In this document: positions 31,000 through 41,366 of the stretch, one piece after another
Layout of the letters: every line of letters begins with the position of its first letter
Numbering within the stretch: position 1 is the first letter of the stretch
From: Enterobacter chengduensis
GTDB taxonomy: Bacteria; Pseudomonadota; Gammaproteobacteria; Enterobacterales; Enterobacteriaceae
DNA length: 64,000 nt
Assembly: GCF_001984825.2 (NCBI RefSeq)
Contig: NZ_CP043318.1
Location: 4,836,001 to 4,900,000, forward strand
Reading direction: 5' to 3'
Notes under the pieces: generated by a model
Databases searched by the model: none
The model's input: the letters and a program-made list of their open reading frames with translations, nothing else
Told to the model about the DNA's origin: nothing
Program-made: the position numbers and the translations under genes

Positions 31000-31950
31000 T
31001 TACAGCCAGTTACGACGCTTAAAGTACAGATACGGCGCCAGCCCCGCGAGGATCATAAAGATAATCGCCCCCGGGTAGCCAAAACTCCACTTCAGTTCCG
31101 GCATAAACTCAAAGTTCATCCCATAGCTGGATGCCACCAGCGTCGGCGGCAGGAACACCACGGATACCACCGAGAAGATCTTGATGATGCGGTTCTGCTC
31201 GATGTTGATAAAGCCCATCGCCGCCTGCATCAGGAAGTTCACCTTCTGGAACAGGGATTCGTTGTGCGGCAGCAGGGATTCGATATCGCGCAGGATCTCA
31301 CGCGCCTGCTCCAGCTGACCGCCCGGCAGACGCGCCTTGCGCACCAGGAAGTTCAGCGCGCGCTGGGTATCCATCAGACACAAACGCACCTTCCAGCCGA
31401 TATCTTCCAGCTCCGCCAGCGTGGAGAGCGCTTCATCGTACTCATCGCCCTGATGGCCTTCCATGATCACGCGGCTCAGCTTTTCCAGATCGCTATAGAT
31501 GTTTTCAATTTCGTCCGCCAGCTGTTCAATTTTGGTTTCGAACAGGTCGAGCAGCAGTTCGTAAGCGTTGCCGTCGACCATCGCCTGGCTGCGGGCGCGC
31601 ATGCGGTAGAGGCGGAATGCAGGAAGTTCGCGCTCGCGCAGGGTAAACAGACGGCCGTCGCGAATGGTAAACGCCACGGTGGAGTTGCCCGCGTGGTCTT
31701 CCGCATCTTCAAAGAAGAAGAAGGAGTGAATGTGCAGGCCGTCTTCGTCTTCAAAAAAACGCGCGGAGGCTTCGATGTCTTCCAGTTCCGGGCGGGTTGC
31801 CAGGCTTTGCCCCAGCTCAGATTGTACGCGAAGGCGCTCATCGTCGTCCGGCTCGACCAGATCCACCCATACGGCATCAATGAGGGGCTGTGACTCTTCG
31901 GCTTCAAGCCGAGTCAGTCGGTTATTTTCGAGTTGAAATGCGCTCAACAT
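31000..31950 (-). CDS. corA: Magnesium/cobalt transporter CorA
   Basis: Pentameric Mg2+ channel also permeable to Co2+ and Ni2+. The large cytoplasmic domain (about 1-250) is followed by two C-terminal membrane helices with the signature [11 protein letters not shown] between them, and a basic end FKRRNWL. The start at 31950 ([10 protein letters not shown]) gives 316 residues, as in E. coli, and follows a GGGAG Shine-Dalgarno; upstream codons to 31998 are not conserved. The leader of about 300 bases is described separately. Confidence 0.97.
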   Translation of the reverse strand: MLSAFQLENNRLTRLEAEESQPLIDAVWVDLVEPDDDERLRVQSELGQSLATRPELEDIEASARFFEDEDGLHIHSFFFFEDAEDHAGNSTVAFTIRDGRLFTLRERELPAFRLYRMRARSQAMVDGNAYELLLDLFETKIEQLADEIENIYSDLEKLSRVIMEGHQGDEYDEALSTLAELEDIGWKVRLCLMDTQRALNFLVRKARLPGGQLEQAREILRDIESLLPHNESLFQKVNFLMQAAMGFINIEQNRIIKIFSVVSVVFLPPTLVASSYGMNFEFMPELKWSFGYPGAIIFMILAGLAPYLYFKRRNWL

Positions 31951-32306
31951 GACCGGGACTCCCAATGCAAAAAATATCGGACAGTTCGGTGGGCACACAG
32001 AAACAAATTGGGTTTCAGACCATTAAACAGCCTGACTCAGCGCGACGGGAATAGTGCAGTCGCTGACAACCACTAAGGCCATCAGCAAGAGGAGATAGCC
32101 TTAGGAGTTGTTCCTGGATGACAGGGAATTGAGCCAGCATCTACTGGGTGTGTCCAAGGCGAATGTCCTCTTAGCGTAATCGTGCGCGCATGTTACGCCA
32201 GCTATAACTGTGGCGTCAACACGCAACGGAACGCTGAAGGGCATTAATTGACCTTCACCGTATAAGGCTAGCAGATTATTACAAAATAATGATATTTTTC
32301 TGAAAG
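31951..32306 (-). promoter_or_regulatory. Long corA leader / uvrD-corA intergenic region
   Basis: This 356-base gap holds no known gene. On the minus strand it would be the corA 5' leader. It contains an A+T-rich start with a possible -10 TAATAA near 32276-32281, a hairpin at 32195-32216 (ACGCCA/TGGCGT), a seven-codon ATG frame at 32171-32191, and a 41-codon frame at 32015-32140. In Salmonella the corA leader has a small frame (corL) that controls Rho-dependent termination, so a regulatory role is likely here. Confidence 0.5.
32015..32140 (-). CDS. Possible corA leader peptide (corL-like)
   Basis: A 41-codon frame, [20 protein letters not shown] at its start, that runs from an ATG at 32140 to a TGA 64 bases before the corA start. 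The position is that of a leader peptide. The Shine-Dalgarno is weak (GGACA, distant). I could not compare it with the Salmonella corL sequence and it may be chance. Confidence 0.3.
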   Translation of the reverse strand: MLAQFPVIQEQLLRLSPLADGLSGCQRLHYSRRAESGCLMV

Positions 32307-34469
32307 TTAGACTGTTTCCAGCTTCGCATAGGCCGCCACCAGCCATTTGATCCCCTGCCCCTGGAACGCCACCTGCAGGCGGCTGTGCTCGCCGCTGCCT
32401 TCCAGATTCACAATGGTCCCTTCGCCAAATTTCGAATGACGCACGCGCTGGCCCAGCTTGTAGCCGGTGTCGGTTTCAGAGATCGGTGACCCCATACGCG
32501 GATGGCTGACCGGACGGCTGATGCTGGCCCGCAGACGCACCTCTTCCACGCACTCCTCCGGCAGTTCGCCGATGAAGCGCGACGGACGGTGGTAAACCTC
32601 TTTTCCGTACAGGCGGCGGGTTTCGGCGTAGGTTAGCGTCAGCTTTTGCATCGCACGCGTCACGCCCACGTAGGCCAGACGACGCTCCTCTTCCAGACGA
32701 CCGCCTTCATCCAGCGACATCTGGCTCGGGAACATCCCCTCTTCCATCCCGACGATAAACACCTGCGGGAACTCCAGGCCTTTGGCGGAGTGCAGCGTCA
32801 TCAGCTGAACCGCATCCTGCCAGGTGTCCGCCTGCCCTTCCCCCGCCTCCAGCGCGGCATGCGACAGGAACGCCTGCAGCGGCATCAGGTCTTCGTCTTC
32901 TTCGTTATAGCTGAACTGGCGCGTTGCCGTGACCAGCTCCTCTAAGTTCTCAATACGGGTCTGGCCCTTCTCGCCTTTTTCCTGCTCGTACATGGTGCGC
33001 AGGCCGGAGTCTTTAATTACCCGGTCGGTCTGCACGTGCAGCGGCATGTCGACGGTTTCCTGCGCCAGGGCGTCAATCAGCTCAAGGAAGCGCTGCAACG
33101 CGCTGGCGGCACGTCCGGCGAGTGCTTTTTCCTGCAGCAGCTCGCGGCACGCCTGCCACAGCGTCAGCTGGCGGTCGCGCGAGGCCTGGCGCACCACGTC
33201 CAGCGTGCGGTCACCGATGCCGCGCGTAGGCGTGTTCACCACGCGCTCAAACGCCGCGTCGTCGTTACGGTTCGCAATGAGGCGCAGATACGAGAGCGCG
33301 TCTTTGATTTCCTGACGTTCGAAGAAGCGCATGCCGCCGTATATGCGGTACGGCATGCCCACCTGCAAGAGCGCCTCTTCCAGCACGCGCGACTGGGCGT
33401 TGCTGCGGTAGAGAATGGCGCACTGCTCCAGCGCGCCGCCGTTGTCCTGCCAGGTTTTAATGCGGTTCACCACGAAGCGCGCTTCGTCGAGCTCGTTAAA
33501 CGCGCAGTAAATCGAAATCGGCTCGCCGTCGACGCCGTCGGTCCACAGCTTTTTACCCAGACGCCCGTTGTTGTTCTCAATCAGGGCGTTGGCCGCGCTC
33601 AGGATGTTGCTGGTTGAGCGGTAGTTCTGCTCCAGACGGATGGTTTGCGCGCCGGGGAAGTCGTTGAGGAAGCGCTGGATGTTCTCTACCTGCGCCCCGC
33701 GCCAGCCGTAGATCGACTGGTCGTCATCGCCCACGATCATCACCTTGCCGGTATCGCCGGCCAGCAGGCGGATCCACGCGTACTGGATGTTGTTGGTATC
33801 CTGGAATTCGTCCACCAGGATGTTGGTGAAGCGTTCGCGGTAGTGCTGCAGGATGTGCGGCTTGTTGAGCCACAGCTCGTGGGCGCGCAGCAGCAGCTCG
33901 GCGAAATCCACCAGGCCGGCGCGATCGCACGCTTCCTGATAGGCTTTGTAGACGTTCTGCCAGGTCTGCTCCACCGGGTTGCCGAAGCTCTGGATATGGT
34001 GCGGGCGCAGCCCCTCGTCCTTTTGGCCGTTGATGTACCACATCGCCTGACGCGGCGGCCACTGCTTCTCGTCGAGGTTCATCGCCTTGATCAGGCGCTT
34101 CAGCAGGCGGAGCTGGTCTTCGCTGTCGAGAATTTGAAAATCCTGCGGCAGGTTGGCGTCCATATGGTGCGCGCGCAGCAGGCGGTGCGCCAGACCGTGG
34201 AAGGTGCCGACCCACATGCCGCCCTGGCTGGTGCCCATCAGCTGGGCGATACGGTGGCGCATCTCTGCCGCCGCCTTGTTGGTGAACGTCACCGCCATGA
34301 TGGAGTACGGCGAGCAGTTTTCTACGCTCTGCAGCCAGGCGATACGGTGAACCAGCACGCGCGTCTTACCACTGCCCGCCCCAGCCAGCACCAGCAGGTT
34401 GGTGCGCGAGGCGGCAACCGCGTCACGCTGTTTGTCATTAAGGCTGTCGAGCAGGTAAGAAACGTCCAT
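32307..34469 (-). CDS. uvrD: DNA helicase II UvrD
   Basis: SF1A 3'-5' helicase of nucleotide excision repair and mismatch repair, 720 residues. Walker A is LAGAGSGKTRVL, motif II is LVDEFQDTNN, motif III GDDDQSIYGWRGA, motif V LMTLHSAKGLEF and motif VI YVGVTRAM. The C-terminal Tudor-like tail (GQRVRHSKFGEGTIVN) is present. The start at 34469 (MDVSYLLDSLNDKQ) matches E. coli; a GTG four codons earlier is also open. A LexA box lies 49 bases upstream. Confidence 0.97.
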   Translation of the reverse strand: MDVSYLLDSLNDKQRDAVAASRTNLLVLAGAGSGKTRVLVHRIAWLQSVENCSPYSIMAVTFTNKAAAEMRHRIAQLMGTSQGGMWVGTFHGLAHRLLRAHHMDANLPQDFQILDSEDQLRLLKRLIKAMNLDEKQWPPRQAMWYINGQKDEGLRPHHIQSFGNPVEQTWQNVYKAYQEACDRAGLVDFAELLLRAHELWLNKPHILQHYRERFTNILVDEFQDTNNIQYAWIRLLAGDTGKVMIVGDDDQSIYGWRGAQVENIQRFLNDFPGAQTIRLEQNYRSTSNILSAANALIENNNGRLGKKLWTDGVDGEPISIYCAFNELDEARFVVNRIKTWQDNGGALEQCAILYRSNAQSRVLEEALLQVGMPYRIYGGMRFFERQEIKDALSYLRLIANRNDDAAFERVVNTPTRGIGDRTLDVVRQASRDRQLTLWQACRELLQEKALAGRAASALQRFLELIDALAQETVDMPLHVQTDRVIKDSGLRTMYEQEKGEKGQTRIENLEELVTATRQFSYNEEDEDLMPLQAFLSHAALEAGEGQADTWQDAVQLMTLHSAKGLEFPQVFIVGMEEGMFPSQMSLDEGGRLEEERRLAYVGVTRAMQKLTLTYAETRRLYGKEVYHRPSRFIGELPEECVEEVRLRASISRPVSHPRMGSPISETDTGYKLGQRVRHSKFGEGTIVNLEGSGEHSRLQVAFQGQGIKWLVAAYAKLETV

Positions 34470-34517
34470 TGGCACCGTCACGTCATGTCGGGCAGGCGAA
34501 GCGCATTCGCCAAAACC

Positions 34518-34533
34518 CTGTTAATTTATACAG
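34518..34533. promoter_or_regulatory. LexA (SOS) box of uvrD
   Basis: CTGTTAATTTATACAG fits the LexA consensus CTG-N10-CAG with an A+T-rich centre. It stands between uvrD and the 3' end of yigB, 48 bases before the uvrD start, so uvrD should be induced by DNA damage as in E. coli. Confidence 0.87.
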
Positions 34534-34545
34534 AACAATTGATGA

Positions 34546-35262
34546 TTATATCAGCGTCGTGAGGGATGCCAACCGCGAAATTTCCACGTGCGGCAGAAGA
34601 CGGCTGTCGGAGGCAATCATCAGGTCGGCGTTTTCCGGCTTGATCCAGCAGGCCTGCATGCCGCAGCGGATGGCTCCGGCCACGTCCGTGGTCAGGTCAT
34701 CCCCTACGTGCAGGATCTGGCCAAGCGGCAAATTCAGCTTTTCCGCCGCCAGATGATACATATCGCTAAACGGCTTCGCGCGCCCGTGTGGGCCTGCGCG
34801 CAGCACGAATTCAAAGTAATCGCTGAGGCCAAACAGCTCCGGCTGGGCATTGCCGTTGGTGATGGCCACCAGCGGCCACTTTTCGGCAAGCTTCGCCAGC
34901 GTGTCGTGGGTCTCCTGCGGCACGTCGATACGGCTACGCCATTTGGCAAAGTTTTCCATTGCCGCTTCGGCACCGATGGCAGCATCCTGGGCACTCAGAC
35001 CCGCGTTCAGCATCGCCTGCTCCACCGCGCGGCGACGCCATTCGGTCACGTCGTGGTATATATCCGGCTCGGTCTCCCGCAGGGACTGGCGCAGCGTCTG
35101 GAAGTCCTTGTTCTGCATCGCCTTCAGCGCGGGATGGTAGTTCTGCACAAACGCCAGCGACTCCTGCTCGGTACGCAGGATCACCTCGCGGTTGTCATAA
35201 AGGGTGTCATCAAGGTCAAACGTCAGCGCGGAGATCTGACCCAGTGGGCGGTAAAAACGCAT
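34546..35262 (-). CDS. yigB: HAD-family FMN phosphatase YigB
   Basis: HAD superfamily phosphatase of 238 residues, with motif [11 protein letters not shown], motif II ITNGNA and motif [15 protein letters not shown]. The E. coli homologue dephosphorylates FMN (and other phosphates) and contributes to riboflavin synthesis. Its ATG overlaps the xerC stop by one base, so it is the last gene of dapF-yigA-xerC-yigB. Confidence 0.94.
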   Translation of the reverse strand: MRFYRPLGQISALTFDLDDTLYDNREVILRTEQESLAFVQNYHPALKAMQNKDFQTLRQSLRETEPDIYHDVTEWRRRAVEQAMLNAGLSAQDAAIGAEAAMENFAKWRSRIDVPQETHDTLAKLAEKWPLVAITNGNAQPELFGLSDYFEFVLRAGPHGRAKPFSDMYHLAAEKLNLPLGQILHVGDDLTTDVAGAIRCGMQACWIKPENADLMIASDSRLLPHVEISRLASLTTLI

Positions 35263-36164
35263 TATTTCCCCCGTTTGGCGCGTGGATGCGCCGCGTCATA
35301 CACCGAGGCAAGGTGCTGGAAGTCTAAGTGGGTATAGATTTGAGTCGTCGACAGATTCGCGTGGCCGAGCAGTTCCTGCACGCCGCGCAGATCGCCGCTC
35401 GACTCAAGCATGTGTGTGGCAAAGGAGTGGCGCAGCTTATGCGGGTGAACGTGGCTGTTCAGTCCCTGCTTAATACCCCACTCCGCAAAGCGCTTCTGCA
35501 CGTTACGCGCCGAGATCCGCTTGCCGAGCTTCGACAGGAAAAGCGCATCTTCTTCCGCGCCAAACAGCCCGCGCAGGTCAAGCCAGTGCTCAATCCAGGA
35601 GACCGCATTGCGGCCAATCGGCAGGCGGCGCTCTTTGCTGCCCTTCCCCATGACCCACACTTCGCCCGATTCCAGATCGAGATGCTTTAGGTCGAGGTTG
35701 ACGAGTTCAGACAGACGCAGCCCGGCACCGTACATCACCTCCAGCATCGCGCGGTCGCGCACGGCAAGCGGATCGTTAAGGTCAATATCCAGCAGGCGGT
35801 TTACGTCGTCGACGTCGATATTTTTCGGCAGATGGCGCGGGGCTTTCGGCGTGGCGATGCCTTTCGCCGGGTTGGCTTTTAAGCCGCCCTGGCTGACCAG
35901 CCAGTCGAAGAAGCTGCGCAGCGCAGAGAGCCTGAGCGCCAGGCTCGCCGGGCTGAGATTTTTTTTACGGCTGCGCACGACGAACCCGCGCACCGTGGCG
36001 GCGTCACATTGTTGCCAGCTTTTCAGGCCGATCTCCTCGGCAATCTGCATGATGGCATCAAGCTGACGCTGATAGTTAAGCAGCGTAATGGGGCTAAGCT
36101 GACGCTCCACGCCGAGATAGCGCAGAAAGCGCGAGACGTCAGTGGCGAGCAGTCCGTCCGTCAT
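35262..36164 (-). CDS. xerC: Tyrosine recombinase XerC
   Basis: Site-specific recombinase that with XerD resolves chromosome dimers at dif during division. The N-terminal SAM-like DNA-binding domain (about 1-100) precedes the catalytic domain, where all six active residues are present: Arg150 (GAGLRLSEL), Lys174 (GKGSKERR), His242 and Arg245 ([10 protein letters not shown]), His268 (LLGHANLS) and Tyr277 (TQIYTHL). Length is 300. It overlaps yigA by four bases and yigB by one. Confidence 0.97.
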   Translation of the reverse strand: MTDGLLATDVSRFLRYLGVERQLSPITLLNYQRQLDAIMQIAEEIGLKSWQQCDAATVRGFVVRSRKKNLSPASLALRLSALRSFFDWLVSQGGLKANPAKGIATPKAPRHLPKNIDVDDVNRLLDIDLNDPLAVRDRAMLEVMYGAGLRLSELVNLDLKHLDLESGEVWVMGKGSKERRLPIGRNAVSWIEHWLDLRGLFGAEEDALFLSKLGKRISARNVQKRFAEWGIKQGLNSHVHPHKLRHSFATHMLESSGDLRGVQELLGHANLSTTQIYTHLDFQHLASVYDAAHPRAKRGK

Positions 36165-36868
36165 ACGCGCTCAATCCAGCGCTCCAGCAGCTCGGGCAGC
36201 ATCAGGGCAATCTCCTGCAGCAGATGGGTGGCTTGCCCCTGCTCATAGTGATGCGCGTCGCGGCTGGTAAACAAAATGACGCCCAGATCGCCATCGCGGC
36301 CCATCAGCGACATCGCCACCGAGCCAATCGCTTTGGCTTCCGGCAACACCACCAGCAGCTCGGGCCCGTTCAGCGGCCCCAGATAGTGGTGCTCGTGTCC
36401 CAAACGCTGAATGCGCAGCGGTTCAAAGGCCTGACGGCTGAGTGCCAGATGGGTAAACCCCGACGGCGCGCCGATGCGCCAGCGGTCAGGGAACAGACGA
36501 AGCGTTGCGCCCGCCAGCCCCAGCTCGCGCGCCCAGCGGTGGAAGCGGCTGAGGAACTCGTCGAGGCTATGCGCCGACGCCAGACGCGCCTGCAGATGCA
36601 GTAGACGATAAAACAGGCTTTCGTTGGTGCTGGCCTGCTCCATCAGCAGCGTCATGTTCTCTTCAAGCTGATTGATGTGGTTGCGCGAGCGCGCCATGTG
36701 CCATTCGACCAGCGACACGGTCCCGCGAACCGGATGCGGCACGCGCATCTCTTCGACGACGCGTGCATTGCGAATAAAAAACTCAGGATTGCGCAGCAGA
36801 TAATCAACAACAGCTCTGTCGTCCAGTTCCGTCACTGTTTCCTGCAGTTCTTCCCCTGGTTGTTTCAT
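36161..36868 (-). CDS. yigA: DUF484 family protein YigA
   Basis: DUF484 protein of 235 residues, GAF-like in fold, of unknown function. [23 protein letters not shown] at the N-terminus and a central helix of coiled-coil type ([15 protein letters not shown]) are family features. It lies between dapF and xerC with four-base overlaps on both sides, a conserved arrangement that implies co-expression; the link to either neighbour is not explained. Confidence 0.92.
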   Translation of the reverse strand: MKQPGEELQETVTELDDRAVVDYLLRNPEFFIRNARVVEEMRVPHPVRGTVSLVEWHMARSRNHINQLEENMTLLMEQASTNESLFYRLLHLQARLASAHSLDEFLSRFHRWARELGLAGATLRLFPDRWRIGAPSGFTHLALSRQAFEPLRIQRLGHEHHYLGPLNGPELLVVLPEAKAIGSVAMSLMGRDGDLGVILFTSRDAHHYEQGQATHLLQEIALMLPELLERWIERV

Positions 36869-37689
36869 AGATGGATAAACCCGTCATAGACATGTGCCGC
36901 CGGGCCAGTCATATACAGTGGATGACCCGGTCCTTTCCAGGCGATATCAAGCCGACCGCCCGGTAATTCCACGCGAACCTCTTCTGCCAGTAACCCCTGG
37001 GAGATGCCCACGGCCACTGCCGCACAGGCTCCGCTGCCGCAGGCCTGAGTCTCGCCCGCGCCGCGCTCGTAAACCCGCAGACGAATGTGCTCGCGCTTCA
37101 CCACCTGCATAAAGCCGATGTTCGCACGCTCCGGGAAACGTTCGTGGCTTTCCAGCACCGGACCGAGCGTTTCGACCGCCGCGGTTTCCACATCATCAAC
37201 CTGAATCACGCAGTGCGGGTTACCCATTGAGACGACGCCGCACAATACTGTCTGCTCGGCCGCACGCATAATATAGGTCTTTTCCGCTTTGTTTGCGCGA
37301 AACGGCACGACGGAGGGCTCGAAGTTAGGCTCGCCCATGTTTACGCGCACCAGTTCATCGTCGGTGACGCTGAGCACCATGCGGCCATTGGCCGTACTGA
37401 CGCGAATATCACGCTTGTTGGTCAGTCCTTTCAGGCGGACAAAGCGGGCAAAGCAGCGCGCGCCGTTGCCGCACTGGTTAACTTCGCTGCCGTCGGCGTT
37501 AAAGATACGGTAGTGAAAATCGAGGTCGGGATCGTACGGCGGCTCAACCACCAGCAGCTGATCGAACCCCACGCCCAGATGCCGATCCGCCAGGCGACGG
37601 ATCAGTTCCGGGGAGAAAAACACATTCTGCGTTACCGCGTCGACGACCATAAAATCGTTGCCAAGGCCATGCATTTTAGAGAACTGCAT
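36865..37689 (-). CDS. dapF: Diaminopimelate epimerase DapF
   Basis: Cofactor-independent epimerase that turns LL- into meso-diaminopimelate for lysine and peptidoglycan synthesis. The two catalytic Cys are in NQCGNGARC (Cys73) and [12 protein letters not shown] (about 217). The start at 37689 ([13 protein letters not shown]) gives 274 residues, as in E. coli, with GGAG six bases before; upstream Met codons at 37701 and 37692 are within the Shine-Dalgarno region. lptM lies 35 bases upstream. Confidence 0.97.
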   Translation of the reverse strand: MQFSKMHGLGNDFMVVDAVTQNVFFSPELIRRLADRHLGVGFDQLLVVEPPYDPDLDFHYRIFNADGSEVNQCGNGARCFARFVRLKGLTNKRDIRVSTANGRMVLSVTDDELVRVNMGEPNFEPSVVPFRANKAEKTYIMRAAEQTVLCGVVSMGNPHCVIQVDDVETAAVETLGPVLESHERFPERANIGFMQVVKREHIRLRVYERGAGETQACGSGACAAVAVGISQGLLAEEVRVELPGGRLDIAWKGPGHPLYMTGPAAHVYDGFIHL

Positions 37690-37724
37690 CATTTGCTCCA
37701 TTGCGCGGGTACAGAACGTTGTCG

Positions 37725-37928
37725 TCAGAGATTAACCTGAGTCGGGCCGCCGTTGTCGCCACGGTCGTTGGTATTTGGCGTGGTAGACTCAATGCCGCTG
37801 TTAACGGGTTTGGTCGGCGGCGGTGCGGTTTTGTCCGCAGGTGGGAAGTACAGTGGTCCCTTCAGTCCGCAGCCCGTCAGGCTAAACAGCGTGATGAGAA
37901 CGGCAAGCGTTCGGAAAGCGTTTTTCAT
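37725..37928 (-). CDS. lptM: LPS assembly-associated lipoprotein LptM (YifL)
   Basis: Small outer-membrane lipoprotein of 67 residues. The signal peptide has a lipobox LTGC with the lipidated Cys at 20, followed by [13 protein letters not shown], which is nearly invariant in the family; the tail is Pro/Thr/Asn-rich and variable. In E. coli LptM helps LptD reach its mature disulfide form in the LptDE translocon. The frame is open far upstream, but the ATG at 37928 matches the family. Confidence 0.93.
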   Translation of the reverse strand: MKNAFRTLAVLITLFSLTGCGLKGPLYFPPADKTAPPPTKPVNSGIESTTPNTNDRGDNGGPTQVNL

Positions 37929-38063
37929 TATAAAGTTGCCCGTAAGTTCAAATCTGTTTCTATCATCGCAGGAGAAGACACAAAAGCAAGAGTTTGCCGC
38001 TCTCCTGCAACGGGAATTATTTAGGGTTATACTGCCGGCATCACGAAAAACAGGAACAAAACC

Positions 38064-38384
38064 ATGAACGACAGTGAATTCCATCGCCTTGCCGACAACC
38101 TGTGGATGACCATCGAAGAGCGTATTGACGACTGGGACGGCGACAGCGATATCGATTGTGAAATCAACGGCGGCATTCTGACCCTGAGCTTCGAAAATGG
38201 CAGCAAAATTATTATTAACCGCCAGGAGCCGCTTCACCAGGTCTGGCTGGCCGCGAAACAGGGCGGCTATCATTTCGATCTGAAAGACGGGGAATGGGTT
38301 TGCGACCGTAGCGGCGTGCCGTTCTGGGATCTGCTGGAACAGGCGGCGACCGCGCAGGCGGGTGAGGACGTGCGTTTCAGGTAG
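38064..38384 (+). CDS. cyaY: Iron-sulfur cluster assembly protein CyaY (frataxin)
   Basis: Bacterial frataxin of 106 residues, which binds iron and the desulfurase IscS and slows cluster assembly. The acidic first helix ([21 protein letters not shown]) supplies the iron-binding patch, and [21 protein letters not shown] is the conserved beta-sheet. It is divergent from lptM and convergent with cyaA across a REP pair. Confidence 0.96.
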   Translation: MNDSEFHRLADNLWMTIEERIDDWDGDSDIDCEINGGILTLSFENGSKIIINRQEPLHQVWLAAKQGGYHFDLKDGEWVCDRSGVPFWDLLEQAATAQAGEDVRFR

Positions 38385-38391
38385 TTTTGTT

Positions 38392-38466
38392 GCCCGGCGG
38401 CGGCTACGTCTTACCGGGCCTACAACGGCTCGAATCGTAGGCCGGGTAAGCGTTAGCGCCACCCGG
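38392..38466. repeat. BIME: two inverted REP units between cyaY and cyaA
   Basis: REP palindromes at 38392-38419 and 38441-38466 stand between the convergent cyaY and cyaA genes. The second unit reads GCCGGGTAAGCGTTAGCGCC, the same as the second unit of the dlhH-metE element (17785 onwards), so the two BIMEs are of one subtype. Confidence 0.85.
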
Positions 38467-38475
38467 CGAAAAGAC

Positions 38476-41016
38476 TCAGGAGAAATACTGCTGCAACAGC
38501 GGGGCGGTATCCTGGTTTGCGGGAACTGGCGCGATCGTTTGGGTTCGGAATGGGATCACCTGCGCTCGCCCATCCACGTTCACAATCTGGTAGAACTGCG
38601 GCAGGTTAAAGTTGATAAAGCTTGAGCCGTAGGTGAAGCGGTCATGCGAAGAAGAGTAGAAGCGGCTGACGTCGCGCACCAGCTCCTCTTTACTGCCTTC
38701 ACAGTGGTGATACACCTCGGCGCGGTTGGTCTCATCCAGAATGTAAATGTTGAACCCGGCGTCGTCGCCCGACTCTTCAAAGAAGAACTGAATGATCCCT
38801 TCGCTGGCGAATCCGTCCACCACCTGCGGCAGCTTAACGTGGTTGGTTTCCACCTGCACCGACAGGCCATGCAGCTTGTTGTGCGAAATCGCGCCGTAGA
38901 ACTCGATGGCGTTTTCCAGCTTCTGCACCGACACGTTCAGGCGCTCGAAGAACAGGCCCCAGGTCTGGCCGGAGACGCGCAGCGCCTTAAAGCGCCCGGT
39001 TTCCTGACGGGTACTGGAGAGGCGCAGTTCGATACACTCGGAGACCAGCTGCTGCACGCGGGTACGAATTAAGCCGCGCAGGTGCTGGCTGTAGCAGAAC
39101 ACTTCCACGCTGTCCGGCGGCGCGGCATCCTGATGCATCTTGCCGAGAATGGTTTTCAGCGCTTCGATCATCGCCTGCTCGCCGTTGAAGTGCAGGGTAC
39201 GCACTTCGTTCCACGAGTTGCGGTACAGCAGGTCTACGCTGCCCACCAGGCAGTTTTGCTGCTCGCCAAAGCTAAAGACGTCCAGCTTGCGGAAGTCAAA
39301 ATGGACCACCTGATTGCGGAAGGCCGCCGTCGGGTCGTATTCCAGGTTGACGATAATCGCCAGATGGCGAATCTCGCACGGGCTGTAGAGCGCTTTTGGC
39401 GTCGGCGCAGGCAGACGCAGCGGGAAGTGGTGCGACACATCCGCGACCATCTCCTGCAGCTTCGCGAGATCGACCACCTCGTTGCCTTTGATGAACAGGC
39501 GCGTGCGCGAGGTCAGCAGGCCGTTAAACCAGGCCCAGGCCACCAGCTTGTTCAGATAGCGGTTATATTCCAGCGGCTGATGGCTGATGATGGAATCCAT
39601 GCTGGGCGCACGGTTGTACAGATACCACCCGGTGCGGTTCGCGCGGCCCGGCGGAACATAGATAAAGGTCAGGTTCGGTTCTGACAGGTCTGGCGAAATC
39701 TGCGGGTTAACCAGCGTGACTTTGCCCGGCAGCGCTTCAAACGCGGCGTACAGCTTACGGGTCAACACCCCGATGTCCTGCGGGCTGGCGGAAACGCTGA
39801 GGTTGTTACGGCGCGCAAAGCGGATCAGGTTACGGTAGCTCTGCATCATCGCGTCGAGCAGTTCGTTGTGCGCTTCACGCACCTGATCGATTTTCCAGTT
39901 GGCCCGGTTGTCGAGCATGGAGAGACGCGCTTCGTCCCATCCCCACTCTTTCACTAACTGACTGACCACTTCACGACGCCAGCCCACGCAGGCGCGCTCG
40001 CGGCTCAACTTCTCACAGACTTTGAGATAGAAACATCGACGCACCAGGTCAAGACGCGTGGTGTCGTCAATGGCTTTCAGGTATTCGGTCACGCGCTCCA
40101 GCATCATGCAGTAGGCGTCCAGCCCGAAGGAGACGATCTCTCCGTCGTGCAGGCGCTGCTTGATATCTTTCGCCAGCAGGCGCGGCGTAGGGTATTCCCA
40201 GGAATAGGCTTCAAGCAGCAGCGTTTTGAGCACCGCTTTGTACGGCGAGTCGATGCTCTTGTAGAGCTGCCAGAGGCTTGCGCCAAAATACTCTTCCGCA
40301 GACAGCGAGCTCAGGCCGCCGAGGTCCAGCCATTCGTTTGGCGTCAGCACGCCCTGCGCGTAAAGCGACATGACGTAATCGTCGTAATGCTCTTCTTCTT
40401 CGCACGGGACCATATTCCACAGAATACGCTTCCCGGCCAGGCGCACGGCAGTACGGTAGAATTCATCCAGCAATAAGATGTGCTGGGTCGAGCCGCAGTC
40501 TTCACCACCCAGGCTGCCGCTTTCGTTATGGCGGAAACGGTTTTCATCAATCAGGAAGAAGCTCACTTCCACGCCGAGCGACGCCGCCCAGCTTTCCAGC
40601 AGGCTGCATTTACGCTGCAGCAGCTGTCGCTCGTCGTTATCGAGCCAGGATTGATGGCAGACCCAGATATCCAGGTCAGAAGAACAGCTTTGTCCTACCG
40701 ATGAGGTGCTCCCCATGGAGTAAACGCCGGTAATCGGCAATTCACCTTTTGGGGACTCCTGTGGCGGCATGCCGCGGTAGAGTTCCAGCTCGTTCAGGTA
40801 GTGCTGTTGGGTTTCATCAGGCGTGAAAAGGCAAATGCCCTGGGGAACGTTACCGTCAAGGTAGCCAGGCATCAGCGGGTGGTGATAGTGCAATAATGTC
40901 GGCAGCAGACTGTATACCTGCTGGAAAGCAGGGCCCATAGCAGCAAGCGCGCGATCCACACGCAGTTGATTTATGGCATCCAGTCTCTGTTTCAGAGTCT
41001 CAATATAGAGGTACAA
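38476..41016 (-). CDS. cyaA: Class I adenylate cyclase CyaA
   Basis: Makes cAMP from ATP; activity is controlled by the phosphorylated glucose-PTS protein EIIA-Glc. The N-terminal catalytic domain (about 1-540) includes the nucleotidyltransferase motif [19 protein letters not shown]; the C-terminal part is regulatory. Length is 846 residues. The start codon is TTG at 41016 (reads as [17 protein letters not shown]), the inefficient start known from E. coli that limits cyclase synthesis. It is divergent from hemC. Confidence 0.97.
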   Translation of the reverse strand: MYLYIETLKQRLDAINQLRVDRALAAMGPAFQQVYSLLPTLLHYHHPLMPGYLDGNVPQGICLFTPDETQQHYLNELELYRGMPPQESPKGELPITGVYSMGSTSSVGQSCSSDLDIWVCHQSWLDNDERQLLQRKCSLLESWAASLGVEVSFFLIDENRFRHNESGSLGGEDCGSTQHILLLDEFYRTAVRLAGKRILWNMVPCEEEEHYDDYVMSLYAQGVLTPNEWLDLGGLSSLSAEEYFGASLWQLYKSIDSPYKAVLKTLLLEAYSWEYPTPRLLAKDIKQRLHDGEIVSFGLDAYCMMLERVTEYLKAIDDTTRLDLVRRCFYLKVCEKLSRERACVGWRREVVSQLVKEWGWDEARLSMLDNRANWKIDQVREAHNELLDAMMQSYRNLIRFARRNNLSVSASPQDIGVLTRKLYAAFEALPGKVTLVNPQISPDLSEPNLTFIYVPPGRANRTGWYLYNRAPSMDSIISHQPLEYNRYLNKLVAWAWFNGLLTSRTRLFIKGNEVVDLAKLQEMVADVSHHFPLRLPAPTPKALYSPCEIRHLAIIVNLEYDPTAAFRNQVVHFDFRKLDVFSFGEQQNCLVGSVDLLYRNSWNEVRTLHFNGEQAMIEALKTILGKMHQDAAPPDSVEVFCYSQHLRGLIRTRVQQLVSECIELRLSSTRQETGRFKALRVSGQTWGLFFERLNVSVQKLENAIEFYGAISHNKLHGLSVQVETNHVKLPQVVDGFASEGIIQFFFEESGDDAGFNIYILDETNRAEVYHHCEGSKEELVRDVSRFYSSSHDRFTYGSSFINFNLPQFYQIVNVDGRAQVIPFRTQTIAPVPANQDTAPLLQQYFS

Positions 41017-41366
41017 GACGTATCGCCTGATGTTTCCGGGTGTCGCAAGCTATTCAAAACACGAATGACAGCGGGCCCGCAGTATTTCAAAAAAATAACC
41101 GTTACCCTTTTTCGCCCTTAACATTTTCGGTGGTACCGACGAAAAAATGGTCTAAAACGTGATCAATTTAACACCTTGCCGGTTGACCGTAAAGAAAGAT
41201 GCGCTACATACAAGTGTAGCACCGTTCTGTACGTGTAAATTCCTGAATACGGCTATGGCTGACGAAACCGTCGCCTTGTCCCTCTCACGCTTCATCAACC
41301 GTAAAACTGCCATCCCAGAGTCAACAATGTTAGGATGGTTAGCGATTGATAATGACGGTAACAAGC
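41017..41366. promoter_or_regulatory. cyaA-hemC divergent control region
   Basis: This 350-base gap carries the promoters of cyaA (minus) and hemCDXY (plus). Beyond the CRP site listed separately it holds a small inverted repeat GCTACA-N6-TGTAGC at 41203-41220. I see no further gene. Confidence 0.6.
41158..41173 (-). promoter_or_regulatory. CRP site of the cyaA promoter
   Basis: On the minus strand TGTTAAATTGATCACG matches TGTGA-N6-TCACA at eight of ten positions and equals the CRP site over the main cyaA promoter of E. coli, where CRP-cAMP represses cyaA as feedback. Confidence 0.8.

Noticed and set aside
30913..31893. Long plus-strand frame opposite corA
   Set aside because: It mirrors corA codon by codon and has no family similarity; long antisense frames are expected in GC-rich genes. 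The same holds for the long frames opposite cyaA, uvrD, hemY, pepQ and the ECA genes.
35262..36164. XerC as a phage or integron integrase
   Set aside because: It is inside the dapF-yigA-xerC-yigB operon with the full XerC sequence and no mobile-element context.
37929..38462. Long N-terminal extension of lptM overlapping cyaY
   Set aside because: It reads antisense to cyaY and through a REP; the lipoprotein signal peptide begins at 37928.
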